Notes: a model not told the origin generated them from the sequence alone. DNA of 64,000 bases from Streptomyces griseoloalbus (GCA_014650015.1 BMUD01000032.1:1-64000); one strand, 5' to 3'; numbered from the stretch's first letter, positions 7,585 to 17,547 are shown. Program-made: numbers and translations.

Positions 7585-10479
7585 TCAGCTGCAACCGCTC
7601 GTCGAGCCGCAGCCCTCGCAGATGTAGCAGGAGCCGGCGCGCTGCATCTTCGTACCGCAGGAGAAGCACAGCGGAGCGTCCGCCTGGATGCCGAGCTGCA
7701 TCTCGACCAGCTCCGCGCTGGTGTGCGCCTGCTTCGGGGCGGGCTTGGCCACCTCGACCTCGGCCTTCGGCGTGGACACCGCCTTCAGCTCCTGGGCGCG
7801 CGGCGCCGACTGGGCCAGGCCCTCGACGTCGACCTCGTCGTCGGTCGGCTCGTACGAACCGGTCTCCAGGTGACGCTGACGCTCCTCGGCGGAGTGGATG
7901 CCGAGCGCGGAGCGCGTCTCGAAGGGCAGGAAGTCCAGCGCCAGGCGGCGGAAGATGTAGTCGACGATCGACTGCGCCATCCGCACGTCCGGGTCGTCCG
8001 TCATACCGGCCGGCTCGAAGCGCATGTTGGTGAACTTCGAGACGTACGTCTCCAGCGGCACGCCGTACTGCAGGCCCACCGAGACGGCGATGGAGAAGGC
8101 GTCCATCATGCCCGCGAGGGTCGAGCCCTGCTTCGACATCTTCAGGAAGACCTCGCCGAGACCGTCGTCCGGGTAGGAGTTGGCGGTCATGTAGCCCTCG
8201 GCGCCGCCGACCGTGAAGGAGGTGGTGATGCCGGGACGACCCTTCGGGAGACGCTTGCGGACCGGGCGGTACTCGACCACCTTCTCGACCGCGGTACGGA
8301 TCGTCTCCTCGGCCTTCTCGGTGATCTCGGCCTTCTCCTTCTCCTTGGTCTTGGCGGAGAGGGGCTGGCCGACCTTGCAGTTGTCGCGGTAGATGGCGAG
8401 CGCCTTGACGCCGAGCTTCCAGGCCTCGAAGTAGATCTCCTCGACCTCCTCGACGGTCGCCGTCTCCGGCATGTTGACCGTCTTGGAGATGGCACCGGAG
8501 ATCCAGGGCTGGATCGCGGCCATCATGCGGACGTGGCCCATCGGGGAGATGGCGCGCTCGCCCATGGCGCAGTCGAACACCTCGTAGTGCTCCTGCTTGA
8601 GGCCGGGGGCGTCGATCACATTGCCGTGGTCGGCGATGTGGGCAACGATCGCCTCGATCTGCTCCTCCTGGTAGCCCAGGCGGCGCAGGGCCTGCGGGAC
8701 GGTGCCGTTGACGATCTGCATCGAGCCGCCGCCGACCAGCTTCTTGAACTTCACCAGCGCCAGGTCGGGCTCGACACCGGTGGTGTCGCAGGACATCGCC
8801 AGACCGATGGTGCCGGTCGGGGCGAGCACGGAGGCCTGGGAGTTACGGAAGCCGTTCTTCTCGCCGAGGCGGAGCACGTCCTGCCAGGCCTCGGTGGCGG
8901 CGGCCCACACCGAGGTGTCCAGGTCGTCCATGCGGACGGCCGTGCCGTTGGCGTCGGCGTGCTGCTTCATGACGCGCTTGTGGGCGTCGGCGTTACGGGC
9001 GTAACCGTCGTACGGGCCGACGACCGCGGCGAGTTCGGCGGAGCGCCGGTACGCCGTGCCCGTCATCAGGGAGGTGATCGCGCCGGCCAGGGCGCGACCG
9101 CCGTCGGAGTCGTAGGCGTGGCCGGTCGCCATCAGCAGGGCGCCGAGGTTGGCGTAGCCGATGCCGAGCTGGCGGAACGCGCGGGTGTTCTCGCCGATCT
9201 TCTGGGTCGGGAAGTCCGCGAAGCAGATCGAGATGTCCATCGCGGTGATGACCAGCTCGACGACCTTCTGGAAGCGCTCGGCCTCGAAGGACTGGTTGCC
9301 CTGGCTGTCGTCCTTCAGGAACTTCATCAGGTTCAGCGAGGCCAGGTTGCAGGACGTGTTGTCCAGGTGCATGTACTCGCTGCACGGGTTCGACGCGGTG
9401 ATCCGGCCGGACTCGGGGCAGGTGTGCCAGTTGTTGATGACACCGTCGTACTGGATGCCCGGGTCGGCGCAGGCCCACGCGGCCTCGGCGATCTTGCGGA
9501 AGAGCGCCTTGGCGTCGACCTCCTCGATGACCTCGCCGGTCATCCGGCCCCGCAGACCGAACTTGCCGCCCTGCTCGACCGCCTGCATGAACTCGTCGTT
9601 GACGCGGACCGAGTTGTTGGCGTTCTGGTACTGGACGGACGTGATGTCGTCGCCGCCCAGGTCCATGTCGAAGCCCGCGTCGCGCAGGACGCGGATCTTC
9701 TCCTCTTCCTTGACCTTGGTCTCGATGAAGTCCTCGATGTCCGGGTGGTCCACGTCGAGGACGACCATCTTGGCGGCGCGGCGGGTGGCGCCACCGGACT
9801 TGATCGTTCCGGCGGAGGCGTCGGCTCCGCGCATGAAGGAGACCGGGCCGGAGGCGTTGCCGCCGGAGGAGAGCAGCTCCTTGGAGGAGCGGATCCGGGA
9901 CAGGTTCAGGCCGGCGCCGGAACCGCCCTTGAAGATCATGCCCTCTTCCTTGTACCAGTCGAGGATCGACTCCATGGAGTCGTCGACGGACAGGATGAAG
10001 CAGGCGGACACCTGCTGGGGCTGGGGCGTGCCCACGTTGAACCACACCGGGCTGTTGAAGCTGAAGATCTGGTGCAGGAGGGCGTACGCCAGCTCGTGCT
10101 CGAAGATCTCCGCGTCGGCGGGCGAGACGAAGTACTTGTGGTCCTCACCGGCCTTCCGGTACGTCTTCACGATGCGGTCGATCAGCTGCTTGAGGCTGGT
10201 CTCGCGCTGCGGGGTGCCCACGGCACCCCGGAAGTACTTGCTGGTGACGATGTTGACCGCGTTCACCGACCAGAAGTCGGGGAACTCGACGCCGCGCTGC
10301 TCGAAGTTGACCGAGCCGTCGCGCCAGTTGGTCATGACGACGTCACGGCGCTCCCAGGCCACCTCGTCGTACGGGTGGACTCCCGGAGTGGTGTGGATGC
10401 GCTCCACGTGCAGTCCCTTGCCGGCCTTGTTGCTCTTGGCTCGGGAACTCCGTGCCGGACCGCTCGCCGTCTCTGTCAT
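7585..10479 (-). CDS. nrdJ: Class II (coenzyme B12-dependent) ribonucleotide reductase
   Basis: NrdJ converts ribonucleotides to deoxyribonucleotides using adenosylcobalamin to make the thiyl radical, so it works with or without oxygen. The 964-residue product shows the substrate-site Cys160 in VSACFILSVDDS, the NPCSE motif at 364-368, Cys377 just after it, and a C-terminal zinc-ribbon-like cysteine cluster (CFSCGTKM, CYICEGCGS). ATG 10479 has GAGGGAGGC upstream. The frame is open further upstream, but only through the nrdR gene in another phase. It lies directly downstream of nrdR in an nrdR-nrdJ operon, the arrangement known in Streptomyces. Confidence 0.96.
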   Translation of the reverse strand: MTETASGPARSSRAKSNKAGKGLHVERIHTTPGVHPYDEVAWERRDVVMTNWRDGSVNFEQRGVEFPDFWSVNAVNIVTSKYFRGAVGTPQRETSLKQLIDRIVKTYRKAGEDHKYFVSPADAEIFEHELAYALLHQIFSFNSPVWFNVGTPQPQQVSACFILSVDDSMESILDWYKEEGMIFKGGSGAGLNLSRIRSSKELLSSGGNASGPVSFMRGADASAGTIKSGGATRRAAKMVVLDVDHPDIEDFIETKVKEEEKIRVLRDAGFDMDLGGDDITSVQYQNANNSVRVNDEFMQAVEQGGKFGLRGRMTGEVIEEVDAKALFRKIAEAAWACADPGIQYDGVINNWHTCPESGRITASNPCSEYMHLDNTSCNLASLNLMKFLKDDSQGNQSFEAERFQKVVELVITAMDISICFADFPTQKIGENTRAFRQLGIGYANLGALLMATGHAYDSDGGRALAGAITSLMTGTAYRRSAELAAVVGPYDGYARNADAHKRVMKQHADANGTAVRMDDLDTSVWAAATEAWQDVLRLGEKNGFRNSQASVLAPTGTIGLAMSCDTTGVEPDLALVKFKKLVGGGSMQIVNGTVPQALRRLGYQEEQIEAIVAHIADHGNVIDAPGLKQEHYEVFDCAMGERAISPMGHVRMMAAIQPWISGAISKTVNMPETATVEEVEEIYFEAWKLGVKALAIYRDNCKVGQPLSAKTKEKEKAEITEKAEETIRTAVEKVVEYRPVRKRLPKGRPGITTSFTVGGAEGYMTANSYPDDGLGEVFLKMSKQGSTLAGMMDAFSIAVSVGLQYGVPLETYVSKFTNMRFEPAGMTDDPDVRMAQSIVDYIFRRLALDFLPFETRSALGIHSAEERQRHLETGSYEPTDDEVDVEGLAQSAPRAQELKAVSTPKAEVEVAKPAPKQAHTSAELVEMQLGIQADAPLCFSCGTKMQRAGSCYICEGCGSTSGCS

Positions 10480-10643
10480 GCCGCCTCCCTCTACGGGCGA
10501 AAACGCCCTGAAGTGCCCCGATGTTCCCGGGACACGGTGTTCTGTCTGGTGCTGCGGGCGCCCACTCACCTGCCCGCAACAGGTCTTCTCATCGCCGCCG
10601 CCCGGCCGGTCCCCGCATCTGGCGTCGGGGGCCGGCCCGCCGG

Positions 10644-11201
10644 TCAGTCGGCGGCGGGGGCGGGTTCGGGGACCTGGGCAGTCCCTCGGGACCCGCCGTC
10701 GTCTTCCTGGCTCCCCGGAACGGCCCCCTCGCCGTCCCCGTCGTCCACGGCGGGGCGCTCCGCCCGCCGGAGTTCCGCGATCGCGGCCTCGAAGTCCTCG
10801 AGCGAGTCGAACGCCCGATAGACGGACGCGAACCGCAGATAGGCGACGAGGTCGAGCTCCTGCAACGGGCCGAGTATGGCCAGCCCCACGTCGTGGGTGG
10901 TCAGCTCGGCACTTCCGGTGGCCCGCACCGCCTCCTCGACGCGCTGGCCGAGCTGGGCCAGGGCGTCCTCGGTGACCGGCCGTCCCTGACACGCCTTGCG
11001 CACCCCGTTGATGACCTTGGTGCGGCTGAACGGTTCGGTGACTCCGGACCGCTTGACCACCATGAGCGAACACGTCTCCACGGTCGTGAAGCGACGGGAG
11101 CAGTCCGGACACTGGCGGCGCCTGCGGATCGACGTGCCGTCGTCGGTCGTACGACTGTCGACGACGCGGCTGTCGGGGTGCCTGCAGAAGGGGCAGTGCA
11201 T
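10644..11201 (-). CDS. nrdR: Transcriptional repressor NrdR
   Basis: NrdR senses ATP/dATP and represses ribonucleotide reductase genes. The product has an N-terminal zinc ribbon with paired cysteines (Cys3, Cys6 and Cys31, Cys34), the [15 protein letters not shown] segment, and an ATP-cone domain (about 49-140, with [14 protein letters not shown] and [11 protein letters not shown]). An acidic, Pro-rich tail makes it 185 residues, slightly longer than the usual 150-160. It is first in the operon with nrdJ, and its upstream region holds paired NrdR-box-like sites. Confidence 0.96.
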   Translation of the reverse strand: MHCPFCRHPDSRVVDSRTTDDGTSIRRRRQCPDCSRRFTTVETCSLMVVKRSGVTEPFSRTKVINGVRKACQGRPVTEDALAQLGQRVEEAVRATGSAELTTHDVGLAILGPLQELDLVAYLRFASVYRAFDSLEDFEAAIAELRRAERPAVDDGDGEGAVPGSQEDDGGSRGTAQVPEPAPAAD

Positions 11202-11308
11202 GAACTCCCAACCCTCCTCACAGCAGACTCAAGGGCCTCGCCAGGCCTCTTGGGCCTCACGAAGCAGCACCAGCATAGGCGATCGCGGAGGGCGTCGAGA
11301 CCCGGGGG

Positions 11309-11354
11309 ACCACAACTTCTGGGCTGCTGCCGCAATGCAACCACTAGATGTGGG
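11309..11354 (-). promoter_or_regulatory. Tandem NrdR-box-like operators upstream of nrdR
   Basis: Two sites of form CCAC-N5-(G/C)TGG occur at 11310-11322 and 11341-11353. Their centres are 31 bp apart, about three helical turns, which is the spacing known for NrdR box pairs. The second (CCACTAGATGTGG) fits the CWAtATaTW core well; the first is weaker. They lie 108-152 bases ahead of the nrdR start, which fits NrdR autoregulation of nrdRJ. Confidence 0.6.
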
Positions 11355-11701
11355 GATTGGCTCATACACGCACGCCCTGCACGCGTGTCGCGCCCGGCAG
11401 ATCCGGGGACCGGGCCGACATCCGCCTGCGCAGTACCCCCGCACGTCCGCCGCACTCCCCCGCGGGCGCCGCGCGAATGGGGAGATGCCGTGTTCGAGGC
11501 GAGGAGGCAGCGTGCGACTCCCGAAGAGAGCGGGCCCCCCACCCGCATCACGGGGTGCCCGATGGCAGACTGGGGCCCCGACCGGGGAGGTCATCACCTC
11601 GGCGGTGAAGAGTACAACAATAGGCCCGTTTGTCCGGCGCGAAGCGTGGCGGCCAATACACCTCGACAAGAGATTGCGTAAGGCAATTCGCGAATTTTCA
11701 C

Positions 11702-11717
11702 TCGAACGTGTGTTTGG
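11702..11717 (+). promoter_or_regulatory. LexA (SOS) box of lexA
   Basis: TCGAACGTGTGTTTGG matches the actinobacterial SOS operator (TCGAAC-N4-GTTCGA type): the left half is perfect and the right half is degenerate. It lies 60 bases upstream of the lexA start, as expected for autoregulation. Confidence 0.75.
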
Positions 11718-11776
11718 CGCAACCTTTCGAAAGCAACTACCGTTGTGCTGCAGGGAGACCATCGAGAGGGGCCGAC

Positions 11777-12556
11777 GTGACCACCACCGCAGACAGTGCC
11801 GCCATCACTGCCCAGGACCGCTCCCAGGGCCGACTCGAGCCGGTGCATGCGATGAATGAAGCCACGAATCCCGAGGGGCCCAAGCGCTCCCTGCCGGGCC
11901 GACCTCCCGGCATCCGGGCGGACAGCTCCGGGCTCACCGACCGCCAGCGCCGGGTGATCGAGGTCATCAGGGATTCGGTGCAGCGACGGGGCTACCCGCC
12001 GTCGATGCGCGAGATCGGCCAGGCGGTCGGCCTCTCCAGCACCTCCTCCGTGGCACACCAGCTGATGGCACTGGAGCGCAAGGGCTTCCTGCGCCGCGAC
12101 CCGCACCGCCCGAGGGCGTACGAGGTGCGCGGCTCCGACCAGGCATCCTCCGTGCAGCCGACGGACACCGCCGGCAAGCCGGCCGCGTCCTATGTGCCGC
12201 TGGTCGGCCGTATCGCCGCCGGCGGCCCGATCCTCGCCGAGGAGTCCGTCGAGGACGTCTTCCCCCTGCCCCGGCAGCTCGTCGGCGACGGCGAACTGTT
12301 CGTGCTGAAGGTGGTGGGTGACTCCATGATCGAGGCCGCGATCTGTGACGGCGACTGGGTCACGGTCCGCCGCCAGCCGGTCGCCGAGAACGGTGACATC
12401 GTGGCGGCGATGCTCGACGGCGAGGCGACCGTCAAGCGTTTCAAGCGCGAGGACGGCCACGTGTGGCTGCTCCCGCACAACGCGGCCTATGAGCCGATCC
12501 CCGGCGACGACGCGACCATTCTGGGCAAGGTGGTGGCCGTTCTGCGCCGCGTCTGA
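11777..12556 (+). CDS. lexA: SOS repressor LexA
   Basis: LexA represses SOS genes and self-cleaves when RecA filaments form. The 259-residue product has an N-terminal winged helix (about 53-117, [16 protein letters not shown] and [20 protein letters not shown]). The cleavage site is Ala148-Gly149 in GRIAAGG, and the catalytic dyad is Ser183 (VVGDSM) and Lys220 (ATVKRF). GTG 11777 has GAGAGGGG upstream; the roughly 50-residue N-terminal extension before the winged helix is typical of streptomycete LexA. It is autoregulated through the adjacent SOS box. Its co-regulator RecA is in this window at 44443-45564. Confidence 0.95.
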   Translation: MTTTADSAAITAQDRSQGRLEPVHAMNEATNPEGPKRSLPGRPPGIRADSSGLTDRQRRVIEVIRDSVQRRGYPPSMREIGQAVGLSSTSSVAHQLMALERKGFLRRDPHRPRAYEVRGSDQASSVQPTDTAGKPAASYVPLVGRIAAGGPILAEESVEDVFPLPRQLVGDGELFVLKVVGDSMIEAAICDGDWVTVRRQPVAENGDIVAAMLDGEATVKRFKREDGHVWLLPHNAAYEPIPGDDATILGKVVAVLRRV

Positions 12557-12600
12557 GCACGGCGCGGGGCCGGCCTCGACCGCCGCCCCGCCCCTTGACC

Positions 12601-12634
12601 GGGCCCCGGAACCCCTGCGCCGGTTCCGGGGTCC
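12601..12634 (+). terminator. Hairpin terminator of lexA
   Basis: CCCCGGAACC (12604-12613) pairs perfectly with 12622-12631, extended by three further pairs, 45 bases after the lexA stop. Confidence 0.75.
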
Positions 12635-12769
12635 TGTGCTGTCCGGGCGGGCCTCCCTGGTCAGGGCATGCGTTGCTTGACGGGCCCTCGTCGCTCGACG
12701 TCCTCCGTTGTCTCGGGACGGTGGCGTGTCGTCGCGTCACGACACGCCGGCCGGGAGCTCCGCTGCCGT

Positions 12770-14767
12770 CTACGCCTTGGCCGGGGCCTCCGCCTCGGCC
12801 TCCGTCCGCTTCGCCGCCGCGTCGATCGCGGCCAGCGACTTCCTGACCTGGTTGCGGTCCGTGGTGTACCAGAAGTCGGGCAGCGAAGCCTTCAGATAGC
12901 TCCCGTAGCGAGCGGTCGCCAGCCGCTGGTCCAGTACGGCCACCACGCCCCGGTCACCCGAAGCACGCACGAGTCGCCCGGCGCCCTGGGCCATGAGCAG
13001 CGCCGCGTGGGTCGCGGCGACCGCCATGAAGCCGTTGCCGCCCGCTTCCTCCACGGCCTTCTGGCGGGCGCTCATCAGGGGGTCGTCCGGACGCGGGAAG
13101 GGGATCTTGTCCATGACCACCAGCTGGCAGCTCGGGCCCGGGACGTCGACCCCCTGCCAGAGCGACAGCGTGCCGAACAGACAGGTCCGGGGGTCGGCCG
13201 CGAAGTTCTTGATCAGCTCGCCGAGCGTCTCCTCGCCCTGGAGAAGGATCGGGAACTCGGGAATCCGGGAGCGCAGCTCCTCGGCGGCGAGCTGCGCGGC
13301 CCGCATCGAGGAGAACAGCCCCAGAGTGCGGCCGCCCGCCGCCTGGATCAGCTCGGTGAGCTCGTCCAGCATGTCCGCGCGATCACCGTCACGGGCCGGC
13401 CGCGCCAGGTGTTTCGCGACGTACAGAATGCCTTGCCTGGGGTAATCGAACGGCGAGCCGACGTCCACGCCCTTCCACTGAGGGAGGTCGTCACCCTCCG
13501 CCCCCTCGGCGCCGAGCCCCAGAGACGCTCCTACTCCGTTGAAGTCGCCGCCCAGCTTCAGCGTCGCGGACGTCAGGACGACGGAACGGTCCGTGAAGAG
13601 CTTCTCGCGCAGCAGGCCCGAGACGGACATGGGGGCGACCCGCAGGGAGGCGCCGAAACGATCATGGCGCTCGTACCAGACGACGTCCCATTCGGACCCG
13701 TTCGTGATCCGCTCCGCCACGTCGTGCACGCTCTCCACGGCGGCCAGCGCCTGTTTGCGGACCGCGTCCTCGTCCTGGACGGATTTGTCGCGGGTCGTCC
13801 CGATCGCGGAGATGACGGTCCGGCTGGCGTCGCGCAGCGCCATGAGCGCGTATCCGAGGTCCTCCGGGATCTCCTCCAGCCGACCGGGGAGGGCCAGCTC
13901 CATGAGCCGCTCGAACCCTTCGGCGGCGGTCTGGAGCTGGTCCGCGGCCTTCTCGTTCACCAGCTTCGCGGCGCGGCGCACCGCGCGGTTGACCTGCCCG
14001 GGGGTGAGCTCCCCGGTGGCGACTCCGGTGACCCGGGAGACCAGCTCATGGGCCTCGTCGACGATCAGCACCTCGTGCTGCGGGAGCACCGGCGCGCCCT
14101 CGATGGCATCGATGGCGAGCAGGGCGTGATTGGTGACGACCACCTCGGCCAGCTTGGCGCGCTCGCGGGCCATCTCGGCGAAGCACTCGGCGCCATAGGC
14201 ACACTTCGTGGCGCCCAGGCACTCCCGTGACGACACCGACACCTGGGACCAGGCCCGGTCGGACACGCCCGGTGTGAGGTCGTCCCGGTCGCCGTTCTCC
14301 GTCTCGTCCGACCAGTCGCGCAGGCGCAGCAGGTCCTGTCCCAGCTTGCTGGTGGGGGCGGCCGCTTCGAACTGGTCGAAGAGCCCCTCCTCCTCGTCCT
14401 GCGGTACGCCCTCGTGGAGACGGTGCAGACACAGATAGTTGGACCGGCCCTTGAGCATCGCGAAGTCCGGGCGGCGACGCAGCAGCGGATGCAAGGCCTC
14501 CACCGTGCGCGGAAGGTCGCGTTCCACGAGCTGGCGCTGCAGGGCCAGGGTGGCCGTGGCCACGACGACTCGCTCCCCGTGGGCAAGGGCGGGCACCAGA
14601 TAGCCCAGCGACTTTCCGGTGCCGGTGCCGGCCTGGACCAGCAGATGGGCGCCGTCGTCGATCGCCTCGGCGACGGCTTCGGCCATGGTCACCTGGCCGG
14701 GACGCTCCGTGCCGCCGACGGCGGCGACAGCGGCGTGCAGGAGTTCGGGGAGTGAGGGCTTCGTCAT
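12770..14767 (-). CDS. dinG: ATP-dependent DNA helicase, DinG/XPD type
   Basis: The 665-residue protein is a superfamily 2 helicase of the DinG/XPD/Rad3 branch. Walker A is AGTGTGKS (46-53) and the DEAH box is VDEAH (237-240). Four cysteines suit a 4Fe-4S cluster: Cys113, Cys183, Cys189 and Cys195, in LCLH and ECLGATKCAYGAEC. The C-terminal helicase half has VLTSATL, GTLSLWQGVDVPG and QGAGRLVR. DinG enzymes unwind 5'-3' and resolve R-loops or damaged forks. It is convergent with lexA. No SOS box was found before its start, although E. coli dinG is SOS-controlled. The symbol is by family, not proven orthology. Confidence 0.88.
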   Translation of the reverse strand: MTKPSLPELLHAAVAAVGGTERPGQVTMAEAVAEAIDDGAHLLVQAGTGTGKSLGYLVPALAHGERVVVATATLALQRQLVERDLPRTVEALHPLLRRRPDFAMLKGRSNYLCLHRLHEGVPQDEEEGLFDQFEAAAPTSKLGQDLLRLRDWSDETENGDRDDLTPGVSDRAWSQVSVSSRECLGATKCAYGAECFAEMARERAKLAEVVVTNHALLAIDAIEGAPVLPQHEVLIVDEAHELVSRVTGVATGELTPGQVNRAVRRAAKLVNEKAADQLQTAAEGFERLMELALPGRLEEIPEDLGYALMALRDASRTVISAIGTTRDKSVQDEDAVRKQALAAVESVHDVAERITNGSEWDVVWYERHDRFGASLRVAPMSVSGLLREKLFTDRSVVLTSATLKLGGDFNGVGASLGLGAEGAEGDDLPQWKGVDVGSPFDYPRQGILYVAKHLARPARDGDRADMLDELTELIQAAGGRTLGLFSSMRAAQLAAEELRSRIPEFPILLQGEETLGELIKNFAADPRTCLFGTLSLWQGVDVPGPSCQLVVMDKIPFPRPDDPLMSARQKAVEEAGGNGFMAVAATHAALLMAQGAGRLVRASGDRGVVAVLDQRLATARYGSYLKASLPDFWYTTDRNQVRKSLAAIDAAAKRTEAEAEAPAKA

Positions 14768-14992
14768 AGCGCGACCACCCTACGACCCGGCACTGACATT
14801 CGTGCGCTCACGGCGGAAGCGGGGGGTGCGATCAAGACGAGGGCTCCTGGGTCGGGACGGGCGCACCGGAGAAGTGGCCCGGGCGTGGACGGACAGGTCG
14901 TGCCGAGGCGTGCGGCCGGGACGTCTCTGTCATGCGCGGTAACCGCGGCGGCGCGAGCGGTCTGCCTGATGTGAGAGCACAGTGACGGAGCG

Positions 14993-15631
14993 CTACATCA
15001 GCCGACGCAGGGAGCGGTCCCGGATCATGAGGGCGGCCCGCTTGGTGGGCAGATCGACCTCGGCCGAGAAGCGAAACCCGGCGTTGAGGAAGGCGGCGAC
15101 GGAGGGAACGTTGCGCAGGTCGGGTTCCGCGACGACACGTGCCGAGGCCGGCCTCTTGTCGAGGACGAGGTCGGCGACGGCTCGGAGCAGGATGCTGCCG
15201 AGGCCGCGTCCTCGATCGCCGACGGCCCCGAGGAGGAGGTGGAGTCCGCAGTCGTGAGATCGGGCCGGGTAGTGCCGGGCCAAGCGGTCGAGATCCGCCC
15301 GGTAGATCTCCCAGTAGCTCATCGGCGTACCGTCCAGCACGCCGATGCACGGAACGCTGCGTCCATCGCCGTCGAGTTGCGCCCGCAGGTGGCGCTCCGT
15401 CACGGCCGGCGGTCCGGACAGCTCCCAGAACGCGGCGACGGCGGGGTCGTTCATCCACGGCGAGAGGAGCGGCAGATCTCGTTCGACCCGGACGGGGACG
15501 AGCTGGAACAGGCCTGCGGCGGTGCCCGTCGGGCCCCAGTCCCCGATGTGGTCGAGCGGGTCGTCGGGGGCCTGGATGCTGTTGTCCCCGCGATGTGTGC
15601 CGGCCCCGTCGGGCGAGCGGTCGCGCATCAT
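14993..15631 (-). CDS. GNAT acyltransferase of siderophore synthesis (IucB/AlcB-like)
   Basis: The 212-residue product has the siderophore-type acyltransferase pattern: LPLLSPWMNDPAVAAFWELS, MSYWEIYRADLDRLARHY, then the acyl-CoA loop GDRGRGLGSILLRAVADLV and NVPSVAAFLNAGFRF. Related enzymes acetylate or acylate hydroxylated diamines before condensation by the IucA/IucC-type synthetase. The ATGATGA junction overlaps the stop of the synthetase gene, so translation is coupled. It is the last gene of this leftward locus. No amine monooxygenase gene is present nearby, so the acyl acceptor is uncertain. Confidence 0.85.
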   Translation of the reverse strand: MMRDRSPDGAGTHRGDNSIQAPDDPLDHIGDWGPTGTAAGLFQLVPVRVERDLPLLSPWMNDPAVAAFWELSGPPAVTERHLRAQLDGDGRSVPCIGVLDGTPMSYWEIYRADLDRLARHYPARSHDCGLHLLLGAVGDRGRGLGSILLRAVADLVLDKRPASARVVAEPDLRNVPSVAAFLNAGFRFSAEVDLPTKRAALMIRDRSLRRLM

Positions 15632-17547
15632 GGGTGGAGGGGGTTCGTGAGGGAGACATAGACGGACTGGGTGTCGACCGGGCCGACGAGTTCGTCGAGG
15701 CCGTGCAGCCGGGTCAGCAGGTTGGCCTTGCAGCGCAGGACGGGTGAGTCGAGCAGACGGGCGGGCAGCGTGCTGCGCGTCCGGGCCGGTCCGGAGGACA
15801 CCCCGGCGAGGAACCGGCGGAAGGCGGCGAGCAGCAGCCGTTCGTCGGCGAGGCGCTGGGAACCGAAGGCGCCGACGAGACCGAAGACGTTGTTGATGCC
15901 CACGTAGTAGGCGAAGCGTTCGTCGGTGACCTCGTCGGGGACGAAGGTGTCGCTGTGCTCGCCGATGCCGGGCAGCCGGGCAGCGAGGTCCGCGCGTCGC
16001 GACTCGCGGAAGTAGTAGCCCTGGTTGTCCCGGTAGCGGCCGCCCGTGGGCCAGCCCTCGGTGTCCAGCAGGACCAGGGTGTTCTGCTGATGCGCCTCCA
16101 GGGCGATGCCGGCCTCTCCGTCCAGCCACAGCACGGGCCGCACCACGTGTTCGAGGTACCGCAGGAACCACTCGGCGGCGACGGTCCCAGGGGTGCGCCC
16201 CGTTCGGGCGGCGAGGCGGGTGATGAGTTCGGCCAGCCGGGACCTCATCCGTGCGTGAGGGCGGGGGGAGACGAGTCCGGCGAGGCAGGCGACGTCGTCG
16301 TGCGGCCGGAACGGGTTGTGCCGGATCACCAGGTCGAGCCCGCGCACCGGGTCGCCGGCCGGCCCGTTCACGGCGAGCCAGGCCGGGTCCCGGACGATGT
16401 CGAAGCCGGGGTGCGCGGCCCGCCACTGCCGGGACAGTCCGGTGCGCAGCAGCCGGTGCACCTCGACGCCTCGGTGGAGTTCCTTGCGGAGGTTTTCCCG
16501 CCGGGAGTTGGTGATGCGCAGGCCCAACGACAACTTGAGCATGGCGGGCGCACCGGTCCGGTGGACGGTGCGTACGGAGGAGGTGGGGTGCCAGGGGGCT
16601 CCGTGGCTGCCGAGGTCGCGGAGCAGTCCGGCATCGAGCAGGACGGCGGTCTCGGGACGGTGGCAGACCTGGCGCAGTTGCCAGGGGTGTACGGGAAGAG
16701 CCGCGTATCCGGCGGGCAGGGGCAGTCCGGTTCCGGCGAGCCGTGCGGTGAGGTGGGCGGCGGTGACGGGGCGGCCTCGCTCGGTCCAGGCGGAGTCGGT
16801 GGCGAGCGCAGCGGGGGCGACAGCCATCCAGTGCAGGGGGAAGGAGCCGCGCAGCTCGGGTGAGTACTGCTGTGCCTCGGCGTCGGAGAGGCCTACGCGG
16901 CTCTTCGGATCCGGGTGCAGCGGATGCCCGAGGACGAGTGCCTGTTCCGCGGCGAGAAAGAGGTCGGGGTGGTCGGCCGGGTCCGACCGTCGGCCGGTGA
17001 CGAAGGAGACGACACGCCGGACGGAGTCGGCGACGCGCGCGGCGAGCTCGGTGCCGTCGCCGAAGGCCGGATCCGAGGAAGCGGGAGCGCAGGGAGATGT
17101 GTCGGTGGCAGGAGACGGGCCGGGGGTCCGCTCGGGCCGGGTGCCGGGGCGAGCTGGTTGTGGAATGCCGGCGTTCTCCCTGCTCAGGAGGGCTGCGAGC
17201 AGGACGGCGTCGACCGGTGGGGCGGGAGCCGGTGCGTCGGCCAGGTACGGGAGGCCGAAGCGGTGCCAGCCCGTCGGGGACCAGTACAGGACGGGGACGA
17301 GCAAGGCCGTGCCACTGGACGGCAGGAGGATGCGCAGGATGTCACCGTCCGGAGCGGGAAGACCGGTCTCACGGACCCAGCAGCGCAGCAGGTTCTCCAT
17401 GGCCGCCGCCTGGGCCACCCTGTGGGGGTCCGGATGCTCCGGGGGGCACGTGCCCGTGCCCCGGAACCGCTCGATGTGGGGCCGCTCCCTCTCCTGGTAC
17501 GGAACCACGGAGCTCGTGCGGTCGGCCGGAGTGGGGGTCGTGTGCAA
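15628..17547 (-). CDS. IucA/IucC family NRPS-independent siderophore synthetase
   Basis: The 639-residue product belongs to the ATP-dependent synthetases that join citrate or other carboxylates to amines or hydroxamates. The N-terminal part has FPLHWMAVAP; the core has MLKLSLGLRITNSRRENLRK (ATP-binding region) and LEAHQQNTLVLLD; the C-terminal FhuF-like part ends FRRFLAGV...LLDSPVLRCKANLLTRL. The start is taken as TTG 17547, which has GAGGA seven bases upstream; GTG 17508 is an alternative. It is translationally coupled to the GNAT gene. The gene before it is a decayed aminotransferase. I see no DmdR iron-box palindrome in front of the locus. Confidence 0.88.
   Translation of the reverse strand: MHTTPTPADRTSSVVPYQERERPHIERFRGTGTCPPEHPDPHRVAQAAAMENLLRCWVRETGLPAPDGDILRILLPSSGTALLVPVLYWSPTGWHRFGLPYLADAPAPAPPVDAVLLAALLSRENAGIPQPARPGTRPERTPGPSPATDTSPCAPASSDPAFGDGTELAARVADSVRRVVSFVTGRRSDPADHPDLFLAAEQALVLGHPLHPDPKSRVGLSDAEAQQYSPELRGSFPLHWMAVAPAALATDSAWTERGRPVTAAHLTARLAGTGLPLPAGYAALPVHPWQLRQVCHRPETAVLLDAGLLRDLGSHGAPWHPTSSVRTVHRTGAPAMLKLSLGLRITNSRRENLRKELHRGVEVHRLLRTGLSRQWRAAHPGFDIVRDPAWLAVNGPAGDPVRGLDLVIRHNPFRPHDDVACLAGLVSPRPHARMRSRLAELITRLAARTGRTPGTVAAEWFLRYLEHVVRPVLWLDGEAGIALEAHQQNTLVLLDTEGWPTGGRYRDNQGYYFRESRRADLAARLPGIGEHSDTFVPDEVTDERFAYYVGINNVFGLVGAFGSQRLADERLLLAAFRRFLAGVSSGPARTRSTLPARLLDSPVLRCKANLLTRLHGLDELVGPVDTQSVYVSLTNPLHP

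Larger units (their letters stand above)
11202..11776. other. Divergent control region between nrdR and lexA
   Basis: These 575 bases separate the divergent nrdRJ and lexA units. NrdR-type boxes lie on the nrdR side (11309-11354) and a LexA box on the lexA side (11702-11717). The middle (about 11360-11690) has open frames but none with a convincing start, ribosome site or recognisable product; I see no gene there. Confidence 0.6.

Noticed and set aside
6799-10821. 1340-codon frame on the plus strand across nrdJ
   Set aside because: It is the antisense shadow of nrdJ, caused by high GC; the composition is Arg/Gly/Val/Asp/Leu-rich without domains.
11229-11762. Open frame on the minus strand in the nrdR-lexA gap
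   Set aside because: It overlaps the SOS and NrdR boxes and lacks a ribosome site and homology.
14768-14992. Possible gene between the helicase and the acyltransferase
   Set aside because: Frames here are low-complexity Arg/Pro strings with no start or homology.
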